This document shows, one piece after another, positions 43,846 to 53,137 of a stretch of DNA of 64,000 bases (positions are counted from its first letter, which is position 1; every line of letters starts with the position of its first letter). The DNA comes from Pseudaminobacter sp047739745 (GTDB taxonomy: Bacteria; Pseudomonadota; Alphaproteobacteria; Rhizobiales; Rhizobiaceae), in assembly GCF_047739745.1 (NCBI RefSeq), contig NZ_JBLLVA010000012.1:1-64000 (forward strand). The letters run 5' to 3'. The notes beneath the pieces were generated by a model. The model was not told the DNA's origin and made no database searches. It saw only the letters and a list, made by a program, of their open reading frames with translations. Made by a program: the position numbers and the translations under genes.

Positions 43846-44394
43846 ATGAAGAAGCGAGCGATTGTCGTCGTCGACCTCCAGAACGATTATTGGCCCTCCG
43901 GAAAGTGGCCCCTGGTGGGAATCGACGAGGCGGCTGCGAATGCAGCCAAGGTGATCGAGAACGCGCGAGCCGTGGGTGACACCGTCATCCACGTCCGCCA
44001 TGAATTTGCCAGTCCGGAAGCGCCGTTCTTCGCTCCTGGTACCGATGGAGCGCAGATCAATCCCGTCGTCCAGCCGAAAGGCGACGAGGACGTGATCCTG
44101 AAGAACTATCCGAATTCCTTCCGAGAGACCGGTCTGAAACAGGTTCTCGACCAGAAGGGCATCGAGGAGGTCGTGGTCATCGGCGCGATGAGCCATATGT
44201 GCATCGCCGCGACAGGTCGAGCCGCTTCGGACTTCGGCTACAAGACCGTCGTCGTCCACGACGCCTGCGCCACTCGCGAGGTCGAATTCAACGGCGTAAC
44301 GGTCCCGGCTGCGGAAGTGCATGCCGCAAACATGTCGGCGCTCGCGTTTGCTTATGCCGACGTAGTCGCAACGGACGAGTACCTGTCTCGCTGA
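43846..44394 (+). CDS. Isochorismatase-like cysteine hydrolase
   Basis: A 182-residue enzyme of the isochorismatase-like hydrolase family. The catalytic triad is visible: Asp in VVVDLQNDYW, Lys in ILKNYPNSF and Cys in GAMSHMCIAATGR. Members hydrolyse amides or ring imides (nicotinamide, ureidoacrylate, N-carbamoylsarcosine). AAGGA lies before the ATG at 43846. The substrate is not known. Regulation by the divergent GlxA-like protein is likely. Confidence 0.9.
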   Translation: MKKRAIVVVDLQNDYWPSGKWPLVGIDEAAANAAKVIENARAVGDTVIHVRHEFASPEAPFFAPGTDGAQINPVVQPKGDEDVILKNYPNSFRETGLKQVLDQKGIEEVVVIGAMSHMCIAATGRAASDFGYKTVVVHDACATREVEFNGVTVPAAEVHAANMSALAFAYADVVATDEYLSR

Positions 44395-44419
44395 TGATCA
44401 GCTGAACTCGTCTGGACTT

Positions 44420-44930
44420 AGGCTCGCAGGGGGCGCTTGCCGTCGAAACGACGCGGCGCCCCTGCCACCGCTCTCTGGGCGATTTGAAGAGCTCGGCAAT
44501 GTCGATGATCGGCAGCTTCTACGGCCTAGGAAGGGGAAGCCCTCACGCTCGTAAAAGCGGCGGGCATTATCGGCCTTGGTGTGAACACTGACCGCGAACG
44601 ACGCGACCTCACTCACGACCGCCCTCAACAAGCTGTCTGCCAGACGGTGGCGGCCAGACCCGCGACCTTGGCGGCGTCGGACAACAGCCAGCCGGCCAAG
44701 ACATATCACCGGAATGAACGGATAGCGCGGCAGCTTGCGCGCGATCTCAAACGGCTAGTCTCCGACATCTACTGCCATTGAGGACAAGGTGTAGAAATCC
44801 ACGACGGCGGCATCCGGCGAGACCAGCACGAAAGCCGCCGCCATGTTCTTGCGAGCATCCCGGCCGGCCTGGCCTATAATGGCGGTCCAGCGCCTCGACC
44901 CCGCTGCCAAATCTCGCCCGTCGTGCTACT
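44420..44930 (-). pseudogene. GNAT toxin (TacT-type), decayed
   Basis: Read on the minus strand, the pieces DARKNMAAAFVLVSPDAAVV, FYTLSSMAVDVGD, PFEIARKLPRYPFIP, LGRLAVVRRRQGRG and NARRFYEREGF follow the order of a TacT-like acetyltransferase toxin of about 170 residues. An in-frame TAG separates VDVGD from PFEIARK, and the C-terminal part (KLPIIDIAELFKSPRERW) is in another frame. The acetyl-CoA loop RRRQGRGSG is still recognisable. It is not functional as it stands. Confidence 0.7.
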
Positions 44931-44947
44931 GACCGAGAAGTTCACTC

Positions 44948-45220
44948 TCAGGGTTTCTCCCGGATATATTGCCACGTCTCAGATGCCGATGACCCGACGG
45001 TAGCGCGCAACCGCATCGCGCAGGCGCGGTCATTAACTGGCGGCAGGCTGATCAACACCTCGATAAACGCCCGGCTGTCGCGCACGTTCAGGTTTAGACG
45101 TTGATGCTCCTCAATAGCGCGCCGCGCCGCTTCCTGCACAAAGGCATCCCAGCGATCACGCTTTGAGGTGGTGGTTGCGCCAAAAGCTGTCGTCAGCAGG
45201 CGGGTGACTGATCCGTTCAC
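44948..45220 (-). CDS. DUF1778/TacA-type antitoxin remnant
   Basis: The C-terminal part (DRWDAFVQEAARRAIEEHQR, DSRAFIEVLISLPPVNDRA) follows the DUF1778 antitoxin pattern, in which the tail wraps the GNAT toxin. The first 25 residues do not show the usual ribbon-helix-helix, so the N-terminus seems replaced or lost, and the last 20 residues are also atypical. It lies directly upstream of the toxin pseudogene in the order antitoxin-toxin, as in intact pairs. Confidence 0.55.
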   Translation of the reverse strand: MNGSVTRLLTTAFGATTTSKRDRWDAFVQEAARRAIEEHQRLNLNVRDSRAFIEVLISLPPVNDRACAMRLRATVGSSASETWQYIREKP

Positions 45221-45702
45221 CGGCTGAGGCTGAACCAGTGGCGCGTAACCTGGCCATCCTGAGCCGGAATGTCAAAGTAGTAGGGCTCATTACGGAGCGG
45301 CCGTGCCTTGGAAATGGTCTTCCGACAGCCGTCGCGCTCCCGTTTGCGAACACCACATTGGTCGCGGATCTGGATGCAGAGATTGGGTGCCCTGCGATCG
45401 CCATGACGGTAGGTGCTGTATCCGATCGACCACCCCGCCGGGCAGGCAACGTACCGTTCGTAGCCAGGCCTGCCTGTTCCGGCTTCAGGACATGTTGGCC
45501 ATTTGAACCCCCAATCATTCATGGCCGAGATCAACCGGGACATTGGCGCGTGGCAGGCCGGGACACTGCGCCATGACGGGTTGGACGAGGCTGCACACAA
45601 CAGGACTTCGCATCCCCATTTGCTGGCCTGAACATTGGCCGGAAACGCGCCCCAGCCGCATGCCAGGACAGAGACGCTGGCGGCCAGCATGGCACGACGC
45701 AT
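45217..45702 (-). CDS. TrbM-like exported protein of the transfer region
   Basis: A 161-residue exported protein with a signal peptide (about 1-27, ending VQA) followed by a Cys-rich mature part. The segment KWGCEVLLCAASSNPSWRSV and the later FKWPTCPEAGTG resemble TrbM proteins of conjugation systems. Several pairs of Cys suggest disulfides in the periplasm. AAGGAG lies 7 bases before the ATG at 45702. It is downstream of a nuclease-like gene, both divergent from virB1. Confidence 0.68.
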   Translation of the reverse strand: MRRAMLAASVSVLACGWGAFPANVQASKWGCEVLLCAASSNPSWRSVPACHAPMSRLISAMNDWGFKWPTCPEAGTGRPGYERYVACPAGWSIGYSTYRHGDRRAPNLCIQIRDQCGVRKRERDGCRKTISKARPLRNEPYYFDIPAQDGQVTRHWFSLSR

Positions 45703-45721
45703 TCGATATCTCCTTAGGCTG

Positions 45722-46423
45722 TTATCGATCCGTGGTCTGGGGCCGCTTGCGAGCGTCTTCGAATGGCGGTGAAATTTCGCTCTCGCGTTCAGCAAGCAGG
45801 TTGAAATCGGCGAGCGGGCGGCGCGACAATGTCCTATCGACAGCCGCGCGGCGCCATTCCTCCATGTCGAGCACATAATGTGCCCACATTCCGTAGCGAG
45901 CGTTCATCGCACCGCGCTGCCAGACGAGATACTGGCGACGGAAAGGGGACGGGCCTACTACACGCGCCCATCCGACCCGCAGCATCTCGATCGCAAGATC
46001 ACGACCGCCGGCGGTACAGGTGCCTGCAAGCGTTCCAGGTTCGACCAAGGACGAAACCTTGCACTCAACCAGCTTGGCCCCGATGCTGCGCTGCAGCCAC
46101 GCCTTTGCTAATGCGCCGCAGGCCACAGGCTTCAGTATCGGAGTTTGACCATGCGCTTGCGGATCGAAGGCCCATTGGGGCAATTCGCAGGTGTCGATCC
46201 CTGCCAGCCGCACCCTAAGTGCGGGATTTGAAAGCAAGAGTGTGCGGCCGTCGAGAGCCGTGGCGCGGCCTGCAATGGAACTGGCAATGCCGGAGCCGAG
46301 TGATCGGAATGAAGATTGGATTGCCGGGTCGGTATCGGTCAGAGCGTCGGCAGCCACTACAGGTATTGCGCCAGCAGCGCTGAACTGCAGCGACAGGACA
46401 AGTGCGGCCAGAGACGCCTTCAT
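45722..46423 (-). CDS. Exported thermonuclease-like (SNase) protein
   Basis: A 233-residue protein with a signal peptide (about 1-25). The SNase-like fold shows in RVRLAGIDTCELPQWAF, ACGALAKAWLQRSIG, GRDLAIEMLRVGWARVV and ARYGMWAH. The first catalytic Arg position of staphylococcal nuclease is occupied (RLAGID), but I cannot confirm the full triad. Start 46423 has AAAGGA. Similar genes accompany virB-type transfer loci, perhaps acting on DNA or cell-envelope substrates in the periplasm. Confidence 0.8.
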   Translation of the reverse strand: MKASLAALVLSLQFSAAGAIPVVAADALTDTDPAIQSSFRSLGSGIASSIAGRATALDGRTLLLSNPALRVRLAGIDTCELPQWAFDPQAHGQTPILKPVACGALAKAWLQRSIGAKLVECKVSSLVEPGTLAGTCTAGGRDLAIEMLRVGWARVVGPSPFRRQYLVWQRGAMNARYGMWAHYVLDMEEWRRAAVDRTLSRRPLADFNLLAERESEISPPFEDARKRPQTTDR

Positions 46424-46626
46424 CGTGCTGATCCTTTCATTTGCGCTGCCTGCCGAGCTAGATAGAAGAATGCTGAAGTCGTGAACTGCCTGACGCGGCA
46501 TTTGCTCTCTCGGGACTTGAGCGCGTCACCCGGCTTGACTTCGAAGCGCCCTGAGAGTGGGGTCGGAGCCCGCCCGCACGGGAACAACCGTTCTGCCTGC
46601 AAGCGGCAGCGGAATTGCACGAGCTC

Positions 46627-47238
46627 TCACTGGCGCTGCACCCTCGGATCGGCCCACATACCGGAGCCCTGTCGGCCGATCTTTTCCGCCTCGACCAAGT
46701 CCGGGCGTGCGGACGAACCATCGGTCTTTTTGGTAATGCGGTGCGCACCGATTGAGACGAGTTGCTCTTCGAGCATGTCGATGGAATCGAGACTGCCGGG
46801 AAAGTGATAATAGGCATAGCAGGTCACGTCCTGGACTGGTCTGTTCTGCTCACTGAGAAAGGCCCTGCAGAACACGACCTTCGGTGATTTCAGCAGTACC
46901 GACAGCTCCCGACTGGCAAAGTCCACACAGGTCCCGGCATAGTCTTCACGCCGGTTGACCAAGTCGCCCTGGCAAGGCTCTATGCCGAACAGGCGCAGAG
47001 AAGTGTCTGCGTCGACACGAAACTCGGTCGCGGACGACACTTTGTAGCCCGAGGCCGAAGCGTAGCCTTTGCGGTCGACAACTTCACCCTGTCCATCATA
47101 GTACTCGATGACGAGCACCGACTTGCCTGGCGCAGCGAGCGAACGAACATAGGCCTCATCGATCGGCTCTGCCGGATGCGCCGCCGCAACCATCATAACC
47201 GTCGCAAAAAGCGTCGTACCTGCGCGTCCAATCCTCAT
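46627..47238 (-). CDS. Exported protein, distant SNase-like
   Basis: A 203-residue protein with a signal peptide (about 1-23). The middle, SLRLFGIEPCQGD, ASRELSVLLKSPKVVFCRAF and the C-terminal EKIGRQGSGMWADPR, follow the order of an SNase fold, but it is clearly more divergent than its neighbour. Cys residues could form disulfides. Start 47238 lies behind AAAGGTAAC. Its promoter region is shared with the divergent virB1. Confidence 0.6.
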   Translation of the reverse strand: MRIGRAGTTLFATVMMVAAAHPAEPIDEAYVRSLAAPGKSVLVIEYYDGQGEVVDRKGYASASGYKVSSATEFRVDADTSLRLFGIEPCQGDLVNRREDYAGTCVDFASRELSVLLKSPKVVFCRAFLSEQNRPVQDVTCYAYYHFPGSLDSIDMLEEQLVSIGAHRITKKTDGSSARPDLVEAEKIGRQGSGMWADPRVQRQ

Positions 47239-47350
47239 CTTGTTACCTTTTTGCTTAATTATTCTGTCTGAGCGCTTAAATTCTAGCTTGACAGCCAGCT
47301 GAGATTCAACCAGTTTTTCAAGCAAATTGCTTCAACGAGTCTCACGGGAA

Positions 47351-48289
47351 ATGGCCAAAGAACCGTTCGCGACGATAGGGGCACCAGACTGCTGCAGGAG
47401 GGCAGCAGTGGCAGTTTTTATGGCAATTGGGTTTCAGTCATCCTGGGCGGCAACGTCCAATGCGGACGAACAGATGTCGATTTCGCTGAGATTTCTGCGA
47501 ACGCCAGTCGAATCGCAAGCGAATCCAACGCCCAGTATGAACGGTGGCGTCCACCGTCAGAACGAATATGCGGTGACGGCATCCGGCGCAGTCGTTCCGG
47601 CGCAATCATTCGCGGTCTCGCCTTTCAATGAAACCAAGTCGCGCCAAATTGATGGGCGCCGTCGAGCAGGAATTGCCAATTTGGAGCAGACGACCCCAAA
47701 AGATATAATCAAGCAAATTGATGTTGAGCTCGCAACCGACCCCAAGCCGGCGGCAAAGAGCGACGACTGCGGTCCATCTCCTTTCGCGCCCGAAGACGTC
47801 CGTGCCTTTGTGGTGCAGTCCGCTCGACGACATGGCGTTGATGAGGCTCTCGCAGTTGCGGTTGCTACCGTCGAAAGTGACCTCGACAGGAACCGGAATT
47901 CACCTGCAGGCGCTCGAGGGCCGATGCAGTTAATGCCTGTCACCTCTGCGCATCTGGGAGTGGCCGATCCGTGCGAGCCCATCGCCAATATCGACGCCGG
48001 CGTCCGCCATCTCCGCTCGCTTCTTGAGGAGTTCAGGAACCCGATCCTTGCCGTTGCCGCCTACAATGCGGGTGAGGCGAGCATCTACCGATACGGCGGC
48101 ATTCCTCCATTTCCGGAAACGGTTAATTACGTCGCCAAGATCCTCAATCACCGGCTTGGTCTTCGAGCACTGCCCCCCGTGAACGTCAAAGCTTCCCCAT
48201 CATTTTACCGGGCTCTGCGCGTACCCGAAGGCGGCGTGATCGTACCCGATAAGCGTCGGGAATGGGTAGCCGGTGTCATGCATTTCTAA
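47351..48289 (+). CDS. virB1: VirB1-like lytic transglycosylase
   Basis: A 312-residue exported protein with an N-terminal signal region and a C-terminal SLT (lysozyme-like) domain from about residue 145. The catalytic Glu is in VATVESDLDR, followed by GARGPMQLMP and AVAAYNAGEASI. It cuts peptidoglycan for assembly of the channel. ATG 47351 is preferred over an upstream TTG. It is the first gene of the virB unit. Confidence 0.88.
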   Translation: MAKEPFATIGAPDCCRRAAVAVFMAIGFQSSWAATSNADEQMSISLRFLRTPVESQANPTPSMNGGVHRQNEYAVTASGAVVPAQSFAVSPFNETKSRQIDGRRRAGIANLEQTTPKDIIKQIDVELATDPKPAAKSDDCGPSPFAPEDVRAFVVQSARRHGVDEALAVAVATVESDLDRNRNSPAGARGPMQLMPVTSAHLGVADPCEPIANIDAGVRHLRSLLEEFRNPILAVAAYNAGEASIYRYGGIPPFPETVNYVAKILNHRLGLRALPPVNVKASPSFYRALRVPEGGVIVPDKRREWVAGVMHF

Positions 48290-48300
48290 GGACAGATCTC

Positions 48301-48645
48301 ATGGAGAACTCGCTACAGCACCCGTTAAGAATGCCTCCGATGATGAGAAGGCTCGCGACAATCTCAGCCCTTTGCGCCGCCATCCATCTTGTTGGGGCTG
48401 ATCTTGCGTTCGCGCAGAGTACCGGCCCCTTCGCTCCGCTCGAAACTGCCGTGCAGATGATCGTCGATTTCATCACCGGCCCCTTTGGCAGGCTGCTGGC
48501 CATCATTGCCGTCATTGGACTTGGTTTCCTAGCATTTGCGGGTCGGCTGTCGTGGTTCACCGCCGGTGCCGTCGTGCTCGGTATCGGCCTTGTCTTCGGA
48601 GCGCCTGCAATCGTCGACCAGATGATCTCGGCGGTTGGGAACTAG
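48301..48645 (+). CDS. virB2: VirB2-like pilin
   Basis: A 114-residue TrbC/VirB2 pilin precursor. A long signal peptide (about 1-38, ending AFAQ) is followed by two hydrophobic helices (FGRLLAIIAVIGLGFLAFAG and WFTAGAVVLGIGLVFG) around a short polar loop, as in the mature pilin. Start 48301 follows AAGGACAG. It lies directly between virB1 and virB3. Confidence 0.92.
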   Translation: MENSLQHPLRMPPMMRRLATISALCAAIHLVGADLAFAQSTGPFAPLETAVQMIVDFITGPFGRLLAIIAVIGLGFLAFAGRLSWFTAGAVVLGIGLVFGAPAIVDQMISAVGN

Positions 48646-48649
48646 AGCG

Positions 48650-48949
48650 ATGCATGAAATTGAAGATGACGAACCTCTTCTCACGCCATTGGTGATCGGC
48701 CTGACAAGGCCGCCGATGATGTGGGGAATTCCGCTGGTTGCCTTCTATATCATTGTCGGGATCGCGCTCATGGCCTTTCTGGTGACGGTCAGCTTCTGGT
48801 CCGTGGCAATCGCACCGGTCTCCTATCTGGTCCTTTTTGCCTTTTGCAGCCGCGACATCCGCATTCTCGATCTTGCGCAAGTTGCAGGGCGCCGCACGCC
48901 GCGCACGCCGAACCGACTTTTCTGGCACACCAACTCGTACTGTCCATGA
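48650..48949 (+). CDS. virB3: VirB3-like inner membrane protein
   Basis: A 99-residue VirB3 protein: an acidic N-terminus (MHEIEDDEPL), PLVIGLTRPPMMWGIP, and two membrane helices (about 26-70). It partners VirB4 in the inner membrane. Start 48650 is 4 bp after the virB2 stop, and its stop overlaps the virB4 start (ATGA at 48946-48949). Confidence 0.92.
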   Translation: MHEIEDDEPLLTPLVIGLTRPPMMWGIPLVAFYIIVGIALMAFLVTVSFWSVAIAPVSYLVLFAFCSRDIRILDLAQVAGRRTPRTPNRLFWHTNSYCP

Positions 48950-51366
48950 TCATGCTGAACGTCATTTCCAGTGAGCTCGGCTTTGGCTGGGCCCGTCGCC
49001 GCGAGCGATCGATGGCAACACATATCCCCTACCTGCGCCATGTCGCCAATACGGTGATTGGCCTGGAAAGCGGAGCGATCCTGTCTGTGATCAAGCTTGA
49101 CGGGCTGTTTTTCCAGACTGAGGACCAGGCTGAGCTCAATATGCGCGCGAGCGTCCAGAACACGATGATCCGCGCGCTTGGCTCGAGCCGGTATTCGCTG
49201 TGGTCGACGGTTGTGCGCAAGCAAGTGAGGCCTTCGATCGGAGGCACATTCCGCAATCCGTTCTGCGATCTTCTCGACAAGCGTTACATGGCCGGCCTGC
49301 AAACGAAGCGTATGTTCACCAACGAGCTTTATCTGACGATCGTGCGCACCGGCATGCGTGGTGCTCTGGGCATGGCCGAAGCCGCTTCGCGTCTGTTCGA
49401 CAAATCATCGGGCCGCGCCGGGCAAGCACAGCGCCTCCAAGAGCGGATCAACGAGCTCGAAGAGAGGGTTGGCAACGTCGTGCGCGATCTTCAGCGCTAC
49501 GGCGCCAGACCCCTTGGCATAGTGCGCGTCAATGGCGAGCCTTATTCCGAGCCATGCCAGTTCTTCAACACATTGTTGACCTGCGGCGTCTCGCATCCGA
49601 TGCGTCTGCCACGGATGGGAATCCGCAACTATGTCGGCACCTCCCGGCTGCACTTTGCGAAGCGGCTCATGCAGGTCCAGGGTCCGAGTGAAGCGGACAA
49701 CCGCTTCGGGGCAATGGTGTCGATCAAAGAATACCCGCCTTTCTCTGGTCCGGGGTTGCTTGACGGGCTATTGCAGATGAACCACGAGTTCATCCTCACA
49801 CAGTCATTCACGCTAGCCGACAAGCCGGTTGCACAGGAACGCATCTCGCGCCTCCAGCGTCAGATACAGGCCTCCGATGAATCCGGCAGCTCCGTCGAAA
49901 CGGATATCAATTTCGCGCTGAACAGCCTTCTCAATCAGGAGGCCGTGTTCGGCTATCATCATTTCAGTCTGCTGTGCCTTTCGGGCAACCTGGCCGGCCT
50001 CGACAAAGCCGTTGCAGAGCTTGGCTCCTGCCTCACCGATATGAACATCACCTGGCTGCGCGAAGACCTCAACCTGGAAGCTTCGTTCTGGGCGCAGTTG
50101 CCGGGCAACCACGCCTACATCGCACGCTCGGCGATGCTGTCGAGCGCCAACTTTTCCGGCTTTTCTTCGATGCACAATTTCGCGACCGGCAAGGCGAATG
50201 GTGTTCACTGGGATTTGCCGATCTCGATCCTCGAAACGACGTCTCAGACGCCTTACCATTTCAATTTCCATCAGCGCGACATCGGTCATTTTCTCGTGAC
50301 CGGCCCCACCGGCTCGGGCAAGACGGTGGCGCTCACCTTTCTGCTTGCCCAGGCATTCCGGGTCAGGCCCGAGCCGAAGGCCGTGTTTTTCGACAAAGAC
50401 CGTGGCGCCGAGATTTTCATCCGGGCTGTTAGCGGGTCCTATGAGGTTCTGCAACCCGGGCGACCAACGGGCTTCAATCCGCTCCAGCTAGAAAACAATG
50501 CCTCCAATCGCGTTTTCCTGCTGCGATTGTTGAAGGCCATGTTACAGCCGGCAGACGGCGGCGGCTTCGACAGACATGAGGAGGACACGCTCGAACGCGC
50601 GATTGGTCGGATCTGCCAGGAGCCAGCCGACCAACGCACACTGGCCAATTTTTCAAACTTGCTGATGGGACGGGCACGTCCCGACGCAAACGACCTGCAG
50701 TCGCGTCTCAGGCCCTGGTTCGAAGGCGAGAAGGCCTGGCTCTTCAATGCCGCCCGCGATGTCTTGTCATTTTCGGGGCAGCGCATCTTCGGCTTCGACA
50801 TGACGCACGTCCTGGACAGCGAGGATGTGCGCACGCCGGCGCTGATGTACCTTTATCATCGCTTGGAAGAGTTGTTCACGGGCGATCCGGTCTTGATCTT
50901 CATGGACGAGGGCTGGAAACTTCTGCAGGACCCGACGTTTTCGGCGTTCATCGTCGACAAGATGAAGACGATCCGGAAGCTCAACGGGGTCGTGGGGTTC
51001 GGAACGCAGTCAGCAGCCGACATTGTCCGCGCGCCGCAATCGCACACGTTGATCGAGCAGTCGGCGACCAATCTTCACTTCCCCAATCCGCGGGCAGACG
51101 AGGAAAGCTATAGGCACCGTTTCGGTCTGACGGCCAAGGAGTTTGCCTACATCAGGAATACGCCTCCCGAACAGCGCACCTTTCTGATCCAGCATGGCAA
51201 CGATTCCGTCATTGCCCGGCTCGATCTGTCGGCAATGCCTGACATCGTGAAGGTCCTGTCAGGCCGCAAGGAGACGGTCGAAGACTGTGCGGCATTGCGT
51301 GCCAGGCTTGGCGACGATCCCGCGGCGTGGCTGGCGGAATTCTGCGGATGGGGGCCAGCGGCATGA
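48946..51366 (+). CDS. virB4: VirB4-like ATPase
   Basis: An 806-residue ATPase of the secretion channel. The N-terminal CagE/TrbE region is followed by the ATPase domain: Walker A (GPTGSGKTVALTF) near 450 and Walker B (LIFMDEGWKLL) near 650. It powers pilus biogenesis and substrate transfer. The start overlaps virB3 (ATGA), and the stop overlaps the next gene in the same way. Confidence 0.95.
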   Translation: MIMLNVISSELGFGWARRRERSMATHIPYLRHVANTVIGLESGAILSVIKLDGLFFQTEDQAELNMRASVQNTMIRALGSSRYSLWSTVVRKQVRPSIGGTFRNPFCDLLDKRYMAGLQTKRMFTNELYLTIVRTGMRGALGMAEAASRLFDKSSGRAGQAQRLQERINELEERVGNVVRDLQRYGARPLGIVRVNGEPYSEPCQFFNTLLTCGVSHPMRLPRMGIRNYVGTSRLHFAKRLMQVQGPSEADNRFGAMVSIKEYPPFSGPGLLDGLLQMNHEFILTQSFTLADKPVAQERISRLQRQIQASDESGSSVETDINFALNSLLNQEAVFGYHHFSLLCLSGNLAGLDKAVAELGSCLTDMNITWLREDLNLEASFWAQLPGNHAYIARSAMLSSANFSGFSSMHNFATGKANGVHWDLPISILETTSQTPYHFNFHQRDIGHFLVTGPTGSGKTVALTFLLAQAFRVRPEPKAVFFDKDRGAEIFIRAVSGSYEVLQPGRPTGFNPLQLENNASNRVFLLRLLKAMLQPADGGGFDRHEEDTLERAIGRICQEPADQRTLANFSNLLMGRARPDANDLQSRLRPWFEGEKAWLFNAARDVLSFSGQRIFGFDMTHVLDSEDVRTPALMYLYHRLEELFTGDPVLIFMDEGWKLLQDPTFSAFIVDKMKTIRKLNGVVGFGTQSAADIVRAPQSHTLIEQSATNLHFPNPRADEESYRHRFGLTAKEFAYIRNTPPEQRTFLIQHGNDSVIARLDLSAMPDIVKVLSGRKETVEDCAALRARLGDDPAAWLAEFCGWGPAA

Positions 51367-52427
51367 TAAGGCGCCTTCCCATTCTGCTTGCCTTGCTCTC
51401 ATGGCCGGCTTTCGCCGATATCCCAACAATCGACCGGACTGTGCTTGTTGCAAGCGAAGCGCGTGAGCTCAGAACCGCAGAGATCGGCAGGGTGGATCGC
51501 GACCACTACGCAAAAGCCCAGAGCATTACCTGTTCGTTTTTTCGTCCAGGACAAAAAAACGATCCGGTTTCGGCCGCTCGGGCCAATCCCACGATTGTTG
51601 GTCTCGTAAGGCGTATTGCGCAGGAAGAGCACGTCGACGAGAACCAATTCCTGGCTCTGGTTTACCAGGAGAGCCGCTTCAACCCATGTGCGGGATCCAG
51701 CGCAGGCGCGATCGGGCTGTCGCAGTTGATGCCTGGCACCGCGAGCGACCTGGGTGTCAATCCCTACGATATCGAACAAAACCTGCGCGGTGGCGCCCGC
51801 TTCTATCGGCAGCAGTTGTGCCGCTTTGGCGGGAATGTTCCGCTGGCGCTAGCAGCCTACAATTCGGGTCGCGGCAATGTGCAGAAGTATGGCGGCATCC
51901 CGCCTTTCCGAGAGACGCAAACCTATGTCGCCAACATCGCCAACCAATGGCTTCCGGCCTTAGGCGGGTCGGACAATTCGGGCATGCCGGTCGCCTATGG
52001 TGACGGAACGGCGTTCGAAGCCGCCCGCGACAGCACCTTAAACGCAATGGGACTGACATCAGCGACAAGCGCAGGCTCTGGTGACGTCGCATCATGGTTC
52101 GCACAACTCGGTGCGCCGCCGACCGGTACAATCCAGGACAGTTGGGACCATAACAGCGGCGCGCGCAATGCTAATATTGAAATGCTCAATCGGCTGTTGC
52201 AGCTCGGCTCCGCTTTTGCCGATCTCGCCAACATTCGCAACGCGATAACCGTGAGTGACATGTCGGGCGCGCACCGCTCAAACCGCTACGATGGGCCCGG
52301 CCTCGACGACAAGCGCGCCGTCGCGAGGTTGTGCGACAGCTGGCAGGGGCTCGCCGAGGACGAAGAAGCCAAGGCTTGCACCCGGAAGCTCGATCTTGGA
52401 GCTGGACTACAGCTCATACCGGATTGA
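51363..52427 (+). CDS. Second lytic transglycosylase of the locus
   Basis: A 354-residue exported protein with a signal peptide (about 1-18) and an SLT domain at about 75-200. The catalytic Glu is in YQESRFNPCA, followed by GAIGLSQLMPGTASDLGV and ALAAYNSGRGNV. The C-terminal 150 residues are specific to this type. It overlaps virB4 by ATGA and precedes virB5. The locus thus has two transglycosylases, at both ends of the virB2-virB4 block. Confidence 0.88.
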   Translation: MIRRLPILLALLSWPAFADIPTIDRTVLVASEARELRTAEIGRVDRDHYAKAQSITCSFFRPGQKNDPVSAARANPTIVGLVRRIAQEEHVDENQFLALVYQESRFNPCAGSSAGAIGLSQLMPGTASDLGVNPYDIEQNLRGGARFYRQQLCRFGGNVPLALAAYNSGRGNVQKYGGIPPFRETQTYVANIANQWLPALGGSDNSGMPVAYGDGTAFEAARDSTLNAMGLTSATSAGSGDVASWFAQLGAPPTGTIQDSWDHNSGARNANIEMLNRLLQLGSAFADLANIRNAITVSDMSGAHRSNRYDGPGLDDKRAVARLCDSWQGLAEDEEAKACTRKLDLGAGLQLIPD

Positions 52428-52438
52428 TGGAGACGATC

Positions 52439-53137
52439 ATGAAGCGAGCGTTAGCGATATTGGCGGCAACCGCAGTAATGACCTTGCCCGCTGCTGCGGA
52501 CATCCCGGTCATCGATAAGACCAACTATACCGTTGCTCGCAAGACAGCGGACACCACGGCGAAAATCCTCGATACCAACAAGGACATTCTGCAAACCGTC
52601 GAAAAAACGCTGGAAGCCGTGACAGGCGCCCGCGGCAGCGAGGCCGGTTCGCTCCAGGATCTGGCGATCGGCAAGGGCTTTAGCGTCTCTTCCGTGCCGT
52701 CCTTCGACAGCCTACTGAAGAGCGGTATTCCCGATTTCGGGATGATGGATCCGCAACTCGCTGGGAAAGCCGCATTGTTCATCAACGGGCTGCAACTCGT
52801 CAAATCGCTCTCGGGCAAACAGGACAGCTCGCTGGCGAGCGACAGATCCTACGAAGAACTGATGAAGACGGTGCTCGGCGTATCCGCTTTGATAACGGGA
52901 TCCCGGCAGGCTGTCGAAAGACGACACTCTGCTTTGGAAAGTGCAGGCCAGCAAATCGGAAAGGCAAAGGACATAAAGGGCTCGATCGACCAGAACACGC
53001 AATTGCAAGTTCAAACGGGCCTGACGCTTAATGAAATGATCGGCGTGCTCAATGCCGGAGTGCGGTCACTCCACGCGGAAAACCAGCGCCGGCTCACGGA
53101 CATCTCGAACACGCGCAAGGCACTGCAATACGAATGA
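52439..53137 (+). CDS. virB5: VirB5-like minor pilin component
   Basis: A 232-residue exported protein with a signal peptide (about 1-20, ending AAA) followed by a long helical mature part (IPVIDKTNYTVARKTADTTA and repeated coils in the second half), as in VirB5/TraC proteins at the pilus tip. GGAGA precedes the ATG. It overlaps the following lipoprotein gene by ATGA. Confidence 0.85.
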   Translation: MKRALAILAATAVMTLPAAADIPVIDKTNYTVARKTADTTAKILDTNKDILQTVEKTLEAVTGARGSEAGSLQDLAIGKGFSVSSVPSFDSLLKSGIPDFGMMDPQLAGKAALFINGLQLVKSLSGKQDSSLASDRSYEELMKTVLGVSALITGSRQAVERRHSALESAGQQIGKAKDIKGSIDQNTQLQVQTGLTLNEMIGVLNAGVRSLHAENQRRLTDISNTRKALQYE

